DNA of 64,000 nucleotides. It comes from Lanius collurio (taxonomy: Eukaryota > Chordata > Aves > Passeriformes > Laniidae). The stretch is taken from the NCBI GenBank assembly GCA_020086605.1, contig JACBWW010000003.1, positions 57,583,847 through 57,647,846 on the forward strand, written 5' to 3'. Under the pieces are notes generated by a model. The model had not been told where the DNA came from, did no database searches, and saw only the letters and a program-made list of their open reading frames with translations. A program made the position numbers and the translations under genes. Each line of letters starts with the position of its first letter. The stretch's first letter is position 1. Below are positions 13,119-26,687 of the stretch, piece by piece.

Positions 13119-15356
13119 CATCGAGGCTGTGCCCTCTAACATTCCTAACTGGCTGCTCCAGAAACTGAGGAAGCACAGGGTGAGTGAGCCACAGGGTCCA
13201 AGTGTCCTCCTGGTATTGCATCTCCTAATGCCCCTGAAAGAGAGAAAATGCTGAACTAGGTTGTTATGACTACTAGGGGTTTTCTTTTGGTGTAATATTC
13301 TCACAATATTTTGTGATTATTTTCTATTTAAATTGTGAGGAACATTTTAACTGGTTCCTGGAGTTGACTAGAGTGCTTTTTTTTATGAAACACTACTGAG
13401 AGTATGCATTGTATGCCCCAGGGTACTTCATAAGGGCAGGAATGAACACACAGAGTTTCTCTGGGAGAATTTGGAGGACAGCATGGGGAAGAAAAAGCTA
13501 CACTTGTTCAGTTCCATTCCAGCAGAGTCCTGCCTGCTAACTGTCTAGACCCACAGGCACACCCAGGCTTTGTTCTGAAGGGAACTAATTTCTTTACAGC
13601 AAAATAAATTCCAAAAATTAATAGAAGTTATGAATTTTATGAAACAGGCAGGGATAGTCAGAGAACCAGGACGCACAACTGATATTTGGGTTATCCAAGA
13701 CCATGAGCATAACTGGACCATGTTTCACCCATTCTGTTAGCTGGTGTGCTGAACTGAAAAAGGATCAGGACAACTTGCAAAGGGTTAGAGCCAACAATAG
13801 GAGCCTGCATGGGGTCATAGAGTTGGCTTCACTCCCCATTTGCTTCCATGGACCAGCATTTGGTTAAAACTAAGGCTTCCTTTATCCATTGTCCTGCATG
13901 GTGCTGACAATGAATAGGCTCCTGGGGTTGAGGCTTAAGGGGATTATTAGGGAAAAGAAAAACATGCCTCCTACAAAAATCCAGCACTAAAACTATGAAA
14001 GTTTAAAAGACTGATGAAGAGAAGGTGATAAGCTTTAATTATGGGCTTTCTAATATGTATAAAGCAGAAGAATCAGACCAAATTCAGGTGAAAGTTCCAG
14101 CTCCTTCAAAACAAATATAGCAAGGTCAGATCAATGCTGGTTTTAATTGCTTGAACCAGCAGGAAAAGAAGGAAGGGCCCCTGTATTGGAACACATGATG
14201 TCCTCATCCTGTTTTTTCTGAAATCCACATGTTCATGTGGCTGTGGTAAAAATGGTGTTTGAGTGGCTTGTATAATTTATTTGCATACACAATTTTACCA
14301 GCATTGACAAACATGCTCATTTTTACATAGACTCTTCCTTCCCATTACCGAGTCAATTCTTTGCATGATCTTGTGGCATCAGAAACAGAAGGATCTGGGT
14401 TTTCATGACATTTTTCAGTTCTCTGTGGGAGCATATGATTGTAACATTACAAATAAGTTTGCCTGGGGACAAAGGTTTTTCTATTAAGATTTTCTGAGGC
14501 TCCACAACCTTCAGCATTACAGAGACTTCTGTTGTGCATTGACTCATACAAAAAAGTCAGAATGAGATTATTTGCTTTTTCCAATTTTAATTATTCCTCT
14601 CTTTTTCAGACCACTGCTCTGTGGTCATGCATGACAATATGTTCTCAACATCTTTTGGGAAAAAGAAGGGGAAGAGCTCTGAATGTAGCTTGCTGCATAT
14701 TGCAATCTTATATATGCAGCTCATGACCCTGGCCAAGTAAAAATTGAAATGTAAGGAAGCCCTGACAGATTGTGCTTTATTTCTCCCTCTCTTTTCCAGT
14801 AAAAAATATTCCATCTACAACGTTGATTGAACCACTAAACTGCTTCCTTCCTGTCTTTATAATTAGTTTCCTATTTCATGTGTATTTACTTTAATTTTTC
14901 TGTTTGTACACACATCATTGTAAGAGTGATAAAAATTTGTAATAGATGTTAAGATTCTGTTAGCACTTTGCTTGAGTAACAAAGAATTGAGACACTTAAA
15001 CATAATTTCTGGAAATATTTACTCAGTTATCCACTTTTGGGCCACAGTTGGTTATTTTGTAACAGTAGCCTGAAGAGAGACCACAGATAAACTGTCAGTT
15101 TTGACTGAATTTCAATTGGAAACTTCAGTTCTTCAAGTGGAACTAAATGAGCGTTTAACTGCTGAATCTTCAAATCAAGATAATATTCACATTATTTCTT
15201 GGAAAGTAAACTGTTTGATACTGTGTTATATATTTTCTAGCCTCTGTGTTGGAGAACAAGATTTTACCCTTTCCACATTTCCTTGTTTAGTGCAGGCTAT
15301 TTACTAACTCAAAATGGTTAGCACCTTCACTTTTCCTCTGCTTTTGGAAACATTGC
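13119..15356. other. Unassigned AT-rich intergenic sequence
   Basis: There is no recognised gene or repeat. Open frames of 62-75 codons lack motifs. Confidence 0.55.
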
Positions 15357-15690
15357 TGTGGTGGGTTGGCCCAAAGCTCCTCTATCACTCCCCTCCACAG
15401 CTGGATGGGGGAGAGAAAATATAAAAGAAAGCTCATGGGTCGAACAGGGGAAAATCATTCATCAGTTACCACCATGGGCAAAAGAGACACAAATTTACTA
15501 CCAATAGAATCAGAGTAGGATAATGACAAATTAAAACAAATTTTAAAACGCCTTCCCCTCATCCCTCCTTTCTTCCTGGGCTCACCTTCACTCCCCATTT
15601 TCTCTCCCTCTTCCCCTCTAATGGTACAGGGCAATGGGTTAGGGGGACAATGGTCAGTTCATCACACATATTCTCTGCCACACAAACTCC
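15357..15690. mobile_element. Fragment of a passerine LTR-type repeat (probably ERVL-like)
   Basis: The segment starts TGTGGTGGGTTGGCCC. It runs through GGGGGAGAGAAAATATAAAAG, GCTCATGGGTCGA, TACTACCAATAGAATCAGAGTAGGATAATG, the C/T-rich CCTTCCCCTCATCCCTCC, GGGCTCACCTTCACTCCC and GGTCAGTTCATCACAC, to TCTGCCACACAAACTCC. From memory this wording matches a repeat that is abundant in bird genomes and usually classed with ERVL-type LTRs. I cannot verify the family name. It seems internally deleted: the shared text jumps from the GTCAGTTCATCACA segment straight to a terminal-like CCACACAAAC. No matching target duplication was found. Orientation is undetermined. Confidence 0.65.
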
Positions 15691-18587
15691 ACAGCAAAGC
15701 TCCTGGTCTAGCAGATGAGATTTATTCAGGAGCTCCATGAATTTCTTAATATGACCTCAACTTTCCTATGCAACTATTCAGGAAACTGATGGGGAACAGA
15801 TATCATGTACTCTAATAGTAGATTTTGTACATCTATAGGGAAAAAAATACTCAAAGAAGTTTTTCAGAATTAATTTCTGCATGCCATATGTGTGCTTATG
15901 AGTGCTTCAAAGTAATTATACAGAAACTGTGATTTGTTTTGTGCTCAATGTGACCAATTTTGTGTCAACAAATGATTGCACTTGTAACTGCCCATTTAGC
16001 ATGTGCAGTAACGTGTTTGCACTTCCAGGACCACAGTTCACAACAGAACAAATGATGCACAACAGCAAGCCATGGAGAAGACTGGCTTTGCATGCAAATT
16101 CCTTGAATCAGTAGAAGTGCTGATTTCTAGGACAAAAGCATCTTGTTTCTCTGATTATTTCTTTATAAATTGTTTTAAAATTTGCCTATTAACTGTAATT
16201 TTTCCTTTGCAAGTTTGGTGAACAGGTGTTTTAAGCCCTTAAGACCTACAGAGGAGAAAATTTTCTTTTTATTTACATTTTTAAGTGTTCAGGTGTTTGA
16301 GCCAGCCATAATGCAGAACTGATTCCAGTGACTAATTTGACTTGACATTTGATGCCTGTTTCTTTCAGAGTTCCATGTTCTTTGGCTGATCTTGACCTGT
16401 GCTATGTCATTCAGTAACACATATCTCCATTTTTTACTACTCAACTAAAGAATTATATTCAACTTGTCTATCTATTCTCTTATATGTACCCATAGCTCTC
16501 CTGGCTTTTTCTTTATGTCAGCAAGGTCAAACTCATTCCTCTTCTAATTATTCACAGTACCGACTCAAATCTTTGCTACTCGAGCATGTCAGCTGCTGAA
16601 GTAATTACATTAGTGTGAATGTCAAAGAAAACTATAAGAAAAGGAGGGAATACAAATAATTTAAAGCTTTAAGAGGAAAAGAAATTTATTCTTCTGTCAC
16701 TGAATGTACTAAGACCACTCAGACAAAATAGTTATAGGTGCTAAACAGTCTGGGGACCCAGCTTGAATTTAGGTTTGAATAGCTAGTATTCTTCACTATT
16801 CTTTCTTATTAATCTTCAGATGTAAGCCATAAGCTTTTAACCAAATTAATTACTTTCAGGGGAGGGTCTGGATGTCTGAAGAAGAAGAAATATTTGACCT
16901 TGCTAACTGAAGTTATTGTCTTTAAGATTGCTTAGAAAGTCCCAGAAAAGAAACAATGTACTAGCTTTCATGAAGTGAACTGTTGTCAGACCTTGCTTAT
17001 GAAAATATATTGGAATCCAATAAGTTTTCCATTTGCATTGTATCTCTTCATGCAAAGTATATTGAGAAATTTATTATGAATCTCCATTCAAGTTCAAATC
17101 TCTACATGCTCTCTGCTTTTTGAGTAAAGACCCTATGTTCTATACTTTATCCTACAGGTCTTTCCTGGTAGAAATCCTCATATTTAGCAGTGGAAAAAAC
17201 TTAAACATTCTGATTCTCTTATGTGTATCTGGCTTAGCATCATTTTCTTCTGGTGTGTGGAGTTCTATGTTCTTCCTTAGAAAGGCACAAGGAGGGAAGT
17301 CTTGTGCACACAGAGTGTTTTATTTTAGTGGTGTTTCAACAGGCGTCTTTTCATGCATCTTCTGACTAGGTTTTACTTTGGATAGAGAAAGTCAACGTAG
17401 TATTTTGTACTTAAAAGGTTACACAATTAATCCTGCAGATGGTAGTCTGCAAAGAGCCCTAAACCAACTTCCCCAGTGATGACCACTTTCTGCTGCTGTA
17501 CCACACAAGCACCCAAGCTGTTGTCTAATCTGTGCAGGGAGACCTGGAGGCAGACTGAGCTTTCTCACCTGATTTTGGTCACCTCAGGAGTAGAGGAAAA
17601 GACCCATATTATTCTCGTTGGTTTTGCCTGAAGCAGAGTTAAATGTTCAGTGTGTATTTAATCAATTTTGGCAGTGGTGTATTCTGCAGTTGTCATTGTA
17701 CGTGGGGACCACAGCAAGAGAGCACCACTGTTAAACACTATGTTTTAGTGCTTTGATTTTTGCAGTCAGTTACATTTCACAGAAATTGAATAACAATGAA
17801 GCAATCATCTTTGCTACAGGTCAATGAAACAAAAAATCTAGGTTTTAACATTCTGCTGATGAGAAGTTCCTTTTTCCAGTTGAAACAGAATGGACTGAAT
17901 GACTGTATTTTAGTTAGAATCCCTTCTGTGTCTGTTGAGGTTTGACACCAGTAAGTGTCAGGCACCCAAGAAAAAAACCACCCACTTATTTTCATCTGCT
18001 ATAGCTGAGCAGAGAAGGGGGAATTGAAAACTTCCTTTTCTTGAGTTGAGATAAGGATTATTGGAAAAAAAACCCCACACTTTAAGGCAAAAGAGGTTCA
18101 AAACCTAAACAGTATAAAGAAGATTTATCATTAACAGAATTAAAAGTAAGAAGGGTAATGAGAACCAAAGCAAACTTCCAGAACACCTTTCTTTCTCAGT
18201 CCCTTCCTCTTTCCACCAACCGCGTAGGGAAACAAAACATGGGGTTTTGCTCAGTCTTCAAATTCTTAAAATTTTTCTACAGTATTCTTAAGGAAAAGAG
18301 TTTCTTCTGCTGTGCTGTGGGATCCTTCCCAGGGGAGATAGTTCTGTGTGACTTTTCTAGCAGGGTTTTAACTTCCACAAGCAGCAGTCCTGCCCAAACC
18401 TGCTGCAATATGAAATCCTGCTTTCTCCTGCCCACCAAAAACTAGACTGTTTTCAAACTAGCACAGCATCATGAAGTGAAGGAGAGATATATGATTATAT
18501 GTATAATTACATTGCACTTAAGGTCTTTTTTGAAACTGGCTAATTTGCTTCTGCTCATGTTTCAAAGCTGTTCATGTACTATACAGA

Positions 18588-18630
18588 ATTATTTATTTAT
18601 TTGTGTATTTATTTATTTGTGTATTTAAGT
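18588..18630 (+). repeat. (ATTT)n microsatellite with a 16-bp higher-order unit
   Basis: A tandem ATTTATTTATTTGTGT unit occurs twice and is followed by a partial third copy ending in GTATTTAAG. It is a simple repeat. Confidence 0.9.
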
Positions 18631-21600
18631 ATTTGCAGAGGAATACCGATCAGGTACAAGACTTGCAAATTTTTTATGAGTTTATAGCTTTCGATTTAAA
18701 AAATAAAAACCAAAATAAAACAAAACATTTATCACTTTTAAGACAAAACTGATTTTTATTGTAACACTTCGTTATAAAATTGACCTAATTTAGCAACAAA
18801 ACCCTCATAGGCTGTATATTTCAGGTTTAAAAATATGTTTCTCTTTTAACTTAAAATTGTTTAGGAATGAGATTGTTTTGTCTGGGCAAAGAAATACCCA
18901 AAACAATCTTTTTTTCAATTCCTTCCAAACTTTTTTTCAAAGAATTGTTTTTCAATGTTTTTTCTTTTTTCAAGTTCCTTCAGCTTCTTTTGAAAAAAAA
19001 TTTCATGAGCTTGGTTTTTATTTTAGGTTAATCAGTCTGACTGAAAAATTGTATTAACTTCTGTTAAAAATTTCCTTTTATTATGAAACCAGATAAAACA
19101 AAGTGATGCAGTCTAAGGTTTTTTCACACTCAAAATGGAATGAGAAGGGAAAAAAAACAGAGGTGAACTGGAAGAAAAGTCACAGTGGATACATGCATAA
19201 AACTTGTATTGAATTAAAAGAAACAAGGCCTTGAAAAAGACTTAAGACAAATCTTGTCAAATCAGAGTGATCTTTATAATAAATATACTCAGTCTTGTCA
19301 TGTAATAACCATCTCATTTCATGATAGAGAAAGTTGGTGTTTATATTTTAGAACAGATTCCAATGTCATGCTTGGGAAATTTTTAGATTTGTTGCATTTT
19401 GGAGGACTGTGAGCTAGGCAGGTCTGTTGAACCCAGCATAAACAGCATCAGAACTATCAAATCTGGAAATTCCCTTTCAACAGAAATAATTTAAAGTTCA
19501 GGAACATTATTATTACATATGAAGTGGGTCAGTTTGTCATGAGAGAGCTCTAAGAGAGATTATATCATTTCCTGACATTAAAAACACACATTTGAGTTCT
19601 TTGATGATAGTGGAGTTGGTTGGTTTCAGAGTGTTTCAGCATTTTGGCATGCCCATAACATGAGGATATATCATTAACACTGCAATAAAAGAACTAGGCT
19701 TAATGAAATTTAACCTTCTAGAAACTCTGGGAAGCAAAGCATTCACATCTTAATACTTGCCTTTTTTATCTAGCAAGGGGATTTTGGAGGCTGCACTGGT
19801 TGCTCATACCGGGAAAAGAATTCTTCATTAAAAAAAAAAAAAAGCAAGTTTGTAAGTGAAGGCTTCACATTTGTGTTTAAACATTATGTCTTCAGAGAAG
19901 TTATATTGCAGTTCCTCAAATTGAAAAAAAAATCCAAACAGAGTTACAGATATAAGACTTAAAAAGAGTCCATAACATCTGAATGTCGAACCTTTCTGGG
20001 TTTTTTTGGATATCCATCTGTTATTTATTTCTGAATTTGCGACCTTACGTAGAAGTCTATTTATACTCAAAATATAACAAAATAATAGTTACTATATTGG
20101 AATGCAGCAATTTTTACCTGAAACTTTAAGAGAAGGTAGTCGGGTGCATGATCTACAGCTTGCCTTTGATTTTCAATTGGTTTATTAATCTGAAGTATTG
20201 CAATTCTCCAATGTATTAATTTCACAGCAATTTACAACTTAATATCAAATCAATTAGGAAAACTGGTCCAAAAGTATTCAATTACATAAATGAAAAGATA
20301 TGTCCATACTTTTACTTATGTTTTGTTTATATGATGTGTCTCAATCAAAACTCTTCACATTTGCAGGCATGTAGTTATAAAATTCCATATACTATGTAGC
20401 TATGTTTATGTCTTTAAATGCTTATGGAAAAACATGTATCCTTTCTTACACAAATTATCTATAATTGAACCATAAATTTTTAGTATGCAATTTTTTTCCT
20501 TAAAAATTGATTCCAATGCAACAAAAAATATTAACCTTATTTCCTTATGCCTGACATATTTCACTATATAATCAGATTGTTTTTCTTTAAATTAATATTG
20601 TCTCCATACTGGTTTTCTCTATTTGCAGGTATTAATGAATTAATTTAAACTCTGAATCACAGGCATTTAAATTGGCTGGAGGAATAAATGTATAGCTACC
20701 TTCATAAATATATATATCAAAACAGTCAAAGGCTTAGCTATATATTATGTCTTCATGCGTATGCAAAATTTTCATTACTGTTATTGGGAGATAATGTGGG
20801 TGTTGTGAGGGTAGAATATATTCCAGGCAATATATTCCTGTAATATATTTTTTCCTACTAGTACCATTTTTCCTTCTTTGTGTGCTGTTTGCTACAGTAA
20901 CTTAGCATTTTGAATTAGAATTTTAGGAACTTTATTGAAAACAATTACAGAATTTATAGCTTTATCAGAACAAAAAGATTTTGCAAGTTTCACATGTGTA
21001 CTGAAAAACCAAAGGCACAGACCAAAGTACGCCTAGCCAGATGTTGATACTTAAATTGCAAATGCCCATATTTAAGCAGATTCAGCCCTCCTGAATTTCT
21101 GTTTTATGATTAGGACCACACAGAATGATAATAACAACCAAAAAAAAAAGGATATGGCTACTAATAGTGGTGGTGGTTGTAGCAAAGGGACATTGACACC
21201 ATGATGGTTGTGCAGGAAGGTGTTCATGTGGCAGAGAAAAGCAGTTATCCTCGAGGCAGGCTACAAACTTGACAGGTGAAGGTAAAAAATAAATAATGTT
21301 GGAAATTTTTCTGAAGATGTTTAATGCTTGTTATGAAAAGTTAAGTAAAAGTTCCTCTATGTTGCTGAGCTATCCATAATTTTTGTTACCACTCTAATAA
21401 TCCCTGTTTCTTCTGCCTGAATCCCAAATGACCCTTCTCTGGGCTTTCATCACAGCTAGTGCCAGGAGTCATTGAAGCATTTGCAGGTTTAGAACCTTTA
21501 TAAGAACCAGAGCCAAGGTAATTCCATTATTTTGTTAGTATCTAGTGCTTTTCATACTTTTAATGTCATTTGGTTGTGCCTTCACTTCTCTTGAGAGAAA

Positions 21601-23207
21601 AGGAGTGAGAATGCATGAGACTGAGAAAGAGGTTCCCCTTACAGTGAAAAAGTCAGTGCAGAACATCCCACAGCCCAATTTCAAGAAGTGACTTGTGTTC
21701 CCATTCCTGCTGGGATGTGTGTTTAGCATGGTGACAAATGAAGTGCTAAGTGGATATGCTTAGCCAAGGAAAGCACATTATTATTCTTCCCTATGAAAGG
21801 GGTTAGAAGAAAATTATTTTGAAGAAACATCTGAACAAAACACACACACAAACACAAAAATTAAAAAGAAAAAAAGAGGAAAATAAAATCCAACCACCCC
21901 ACAAGCCAGTAAGAACTTCTTTAATACTAGGTGTGTATCACTGGTGGGTACACTCACAGTTCCCTTATTGTGTGTCCCAGTCACTACTAGGAGGCAAGAC
22001 CATATGCCCTTGGAGAGGGTGGATCTGCAGAGCTGTAAACTTGGGTAACTTAAGTGCATATTGTATCCTTTGACTTCTATGACACACTCATCTATTTAAT
22101 TATTTTTCAGTGTGAACAATTTTCCTATCAATTGATGATTAATAATCTCTAATTGGAAAAGGAAGAAAATGTAAGTGAAGTTAAACACACCCTTTAACAC
22201 CAGAAAGTATCTTTGGTATTGAAACACTGAGGCACTTGATCTGCATACAGCATAAAGCAAAATGCAAATAGATTAACTTAAGTCACATTGGTTTTAATGA
22301 TGTTTAAGGCTCTGGTTAAAACCACGCTGTTATGAGGTAGTAGTGGGTAGTTTTATTTGTTAAAAATACAATAAAAGCATTACTGACCTTATTTAGGACT
22401 CATCTCTACAGCTCTATTAGATGCAATAAACAAAGAATTAAATCTAAGGAGAAAAAAATAGAGATAATGGTAGAAATATTTCAGCATTGTTTTGCATGCT
22501 GTAACAAACTGCAATGTGTACAAGAAACAGTGGGATAGATCCTGGTACAACAGGATAATATAATTTATTTGGAAGATGTGCCAGGGGAAGGCAGCATTCT
22601 CATAGAAAAGCATAGATTTGGAAGAACCAAATAGAGTTTTAAACCAGTAAAAAAATGCTCATTCAATTTCTTGCATCTATGTCTTGCTTTGGCCATTTTG
22701 TGGTGTTCCTGAGAAAATAAGTGTGTTTTGCTTATAACAGATAGACCTTTTGGGGTTTTTTAGCCTGTGTTTCCTCATGAGATCTTGATCTACTTACTGT
22801 GGCATCAGTCTCTAGGGCAACATATGCAAACAAGCTACAGTAGTCTTTTGTCTACAGTACTGTCATATTTAATTTTGAAAATTATTTGAAAATACTTCTC
22901 TCACAGAAAAACAGTCCTTGCATTCCTTTATTTGTGAATTGCATGCCAGAGTGCTCCCATTAGACATCAAGTGAAGAACATGTCCAAGAGATAATGTATG
23001 TGTTTATACCCAATATGTCAACATTGTTAAGCTTGAAGCACCACAAATTCTTGGTGTGTTCTCAGGGCTGGAAACAGGTGTTATGGGCAGTTCATCGTGT
23101 AGACTTGAGCTAGATCCCTTTCAACATGTTGAAAAGATTATTCCCACCTTTTATTTATGTAAATAACAATTTTTTGGGTTGCTGTGTCCACTCTCCACAG
23201 CTTACAG

Positions 23208-23223
23208 AAAAAAAAAAAAAAAA
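23208..23223 (+). repeat. Poly(A) tract
   Basis: An uninterrupted run of 16 A. No retroposed body was recognised upstream of it. Confidence 0.9.
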
Positions 23224-24695
23224 CAAACCAGGCAGAGGATGTGATGCCTTTTATTGGATTATAGTGTATAATGTCTGGAAAATATTGTTTTCATGAAAAT
23301 ATATTATTTCAAAGTCTTCAAGTCTGCGCTAAAAGACACTGATTCCATTGAGACAATATTTTCTTCCCCTTTTTTAGAAAGGCTGCTTCTTGCATGGGAT
23401 TCAGCCCTGCTCTAGGAAAATTTTCTCAGCCCAGAGCTAACTTCCAAGGATTTATTTGCAAGGTAGGAGAGGATTCAACCCCCATACCTATTTCTTTGAA
23501 TTGGTTCATCTCAATGCCTCGTGTCATAGTTAAAATGGTGTCAGAAACACAACCCTTGATAATCCATTCCAAGGCCCTGAAAAAGGGAAATAGTTACTGA
23601 AGCATTGTTATGCCTTCAGCAAAATTCCACTAAAGTATCATACAATAGTTAGAAAAAATTTTATTAAGACCATGATAATGACTAAAATACATTCCATATT
23701 TACTAGTGTGGCTCTTCTAGACTGAGCTATGAGGAAAAGGACCATCAAAATAGATAAAGTCAGCAGTGTTGGTGCTGGGGAAAATTAGTACTGTACAACA
23801 ACAAAAACTCTCCAGTACTATGCACTAGGTGAGATTCTGTTGGATGCTTTTAGCCAATGGCAAAGTATGCTTATCTTCTCTTGTAAATCTGTCCACAGTT
23901 TGGGCTCACATTGCAAAGAAGTAGGATTTTCACTGTAAGCATGTCTACAGGAATGAAGAAAAACATTTTGCCAAACTTTGGTGTTGAGTAGGACTTGGAA
24001 AAGGAAGAGCCTGAAACCATTCAAAATAAACTTAAGACAGACTTGGTTAAGAGTGTAACTTGTCCATTGTATGTGTGCACATGCCTTGCAACATGTTTAT
24101 TTTGAAGAAAGGTGGTTAAAATTTTACATTAAAACCCTGTTTTATGATATGCACTTCACTGCATTTCTCACTTGCTATTTTCTAAGTTTTGAGTGCGTGA
24201 CTTTGAAATGTCAGGGTTCTTTCAAAAGAATGTCTGTTCATGAAGGAGAAAGAGGCTAATTTCCTAGATTTTTAATAAAGAAAAAAGGAGAAAAACAAAA
24301 TATAAGTTCCATTAGGTAGCAACTGAATGGCATGCACAGGTACCCTTTCAGGCACAGCAACATTTGCATCCAAACTTCTTGCCTCTTGAGTTAGTTTTGT
24401 GACTGCTGGGTGATGCTCTCATACATTCTGCTGAGAGGCACTAGCAGATATCAAAATGCACATTTTCCCAGTGGAGTTGCACAAAATGCTTACTGGTAAA
24501 AGCAGGATTTAGGAACTCTGAAGCTGTTCCATACATCTGTTCCATTTTCTCTAAGTGCTACTTGTCCTAGTGTATGACACCACATCTGACTTCCAAACTC
24601 TTGCTGAGCTGAATTTTCTCCAGTCCATGCTGGACTGCATCCTCCTTCAGAGAACATAAACTTAGCAATCAGCAGGAGAAACACTGAGTTCACTC

Positions 24696-24727
24696 AAAGA
24701 GAGAGAGAGAGAGAAAAAAAGAAAGAG
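24696..24727 (+). repeat. (GA)n microsatellite with A-rich tail
   Basis: AGAGAGAGAGAGAGAGAG is followed by AAAAAAAGAAAGAG, giving a polypurine tract. Confidence 0.9.
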
Positions 24728-26672
24728 GCACTTCCTGGCCTCGAGAGCTGGCAGAAGGCAGGAAAACACATCCAGTGAGGAATGAATTTCTAAGCATGCA
24801 GCTGCCAACTGCCTCAGCTCTTGTCTGAGCATGGACAAACTCAGGGGCCTTTTGAAAGGCTACAACTTTGAGACAGAAATGGCATGCAACATATCTTTAG
24901 TCCATATTTCACTTTCTGCCTCTTACATTTTGAGTCTCTACCATACAAAATAATCGGTGTTACTCCAACAAAGAGCTGTAAGGTTTTATTTGAAATGGGT
25001 GATCACTGAGTGTTACCTGAGTGTTTTTCTGAGAAATGAGTGAGGTATTTTGAGTGACAGTGTCTTTAAAAATTCAGTCTAAGACAGATAACAAGTCTGG
25101 AAAATTTTAGCTTGAGTGGTTACTGTTTGACAGAATTTTAAGCCACTGAAAATAAAAATTTATTAGGAGTGTTGGGAAACTTCAAATTTAGGCAGTTTCC
25201 ACCTCTATTAACAGTATAGTGAAAATTCAACAGCTAGCTACAGCAAATGAGACTCATGTGTTAGAGTGTCAGTCTATTAATATGCATAGGGAGAAAGAGA
25301 GAAAATAAAATGCTTCTTTCCCTATTTTTTTAATGAGACAGAATCATATGTTAGAAAGAAAAACAGGCATACTTAAGAAATTAAATTGAACAGAAATAGG
25401 AACAACTCTGGGTTTATACATTCCCTTGACAAATCTCTCAAGTTTTTATGACTGCATAATCCAGCTCCTGTCACAGTTTTCTGCCATGGCATCCTTCAGA
25501 TGATTGGTTTTGTGCATAGTTATTAGTCTGATGCTGCTAATCTCTCATTTCTGAAGGAATAAACTCAACTGCTTCTGGCTGAATGCTTATACTTTCTTTT
25601 AAAAGGATGTAATTCATGTGGCTTAATGGGAAAGTGGATGATCCAGATTTAAAGACAATGTTTTGCCAGGTGGTTTAGAAATTGGACAGTATATGGGCAG
25701 TATTTTCCTGTTGTATCTGGAAGATGACTGATAATATTCAAGTTTAGTGCTTCCTGTTGATTAAGAAAAACAGTTGGAGGGATTTCTTTCACCTGTAGGA
25801 CTAAAAGCAATGCATGTAGGCCAACCCAGTTCCCCATCTGAGGAGAGGGTGTCTTGTTCCCACAGGGGACAGGTTTGTATCACAGAAGGATTAACCCACC
25901 CTGGGCAGCTGCTTGTTTTTCTCTTTTGATGTATCTAGAGAACGATCTAAATGATTTGTGCACACCAGGCACACAAGATGGCTACACCTAATGGAGATGA
26001 GACTCAGGCCCTCATTGTCCCTGTTCCTGCAGGGATGAAGCTGATATAGACGTGAATGTTTTGTTGTCTTCTCAGTGATTTCATCAATTATTAGTAGCTC
26101 AGGTTTATTTCATCCTGGCTTAAGAGTAAATTCTGAACAGATGTAACAATAAAAGCTTGGTCTCCAACTATGTAGGATACAGGCGAACCCTGGTTCTGAG
26201 TCTTCAGCATTTTATGCCTTTTATCACAAGACAGTCCTGACTTACCTACTAACATTAATATGGCTCTACAAAATTGTCAAATCTTGCTTGTAAACTTTAT
26301 CTGTGGCTTCAGCCAGAAAAGGAAAGTGATGGGGAGAAGACGTGAGTAAAAAGTGTGCTTTTTAGAGTAAAATGCTACTCTGAGTAGTGTTCTTAATATT
26401 CTTGTGAAGCAACCAAAACACATTAAATATGTGAGTATTCCTACTCCTTCTGATCTATGACCTTTATTTTTGCTTGTTTCCAGTCTTTTGAAACTAATTC
26501 TTCACATTAATTCCTGTCAACAGTAAAGAATCATAAGCATTTTTGCTTTCACCACACAAGAAGCACTGGAGCTTTTCTTTGCCAGCTCCCTCTGAACCTA
26601 TTCTGGTTTTGGATATCAAAAGACTAAGTATCTGTTCCCTTGTTGATACCAGCCTTATATCCCAGGAGTCAC

Positions 26673-26687
26673 TTTTTTTTTTTTTTT
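26673..26687 (+). repeat. Poly(T) tract
   Basis: A run of 15 T between CAC and CATTG. Confidence 0.85.

Noticed and set aside
17085..17110. AGTTCAAATCTC resembling a tRNA T-loop
   Set aside because: No matching acceptor stem, A-box or cloverleaf can be drawn around it.
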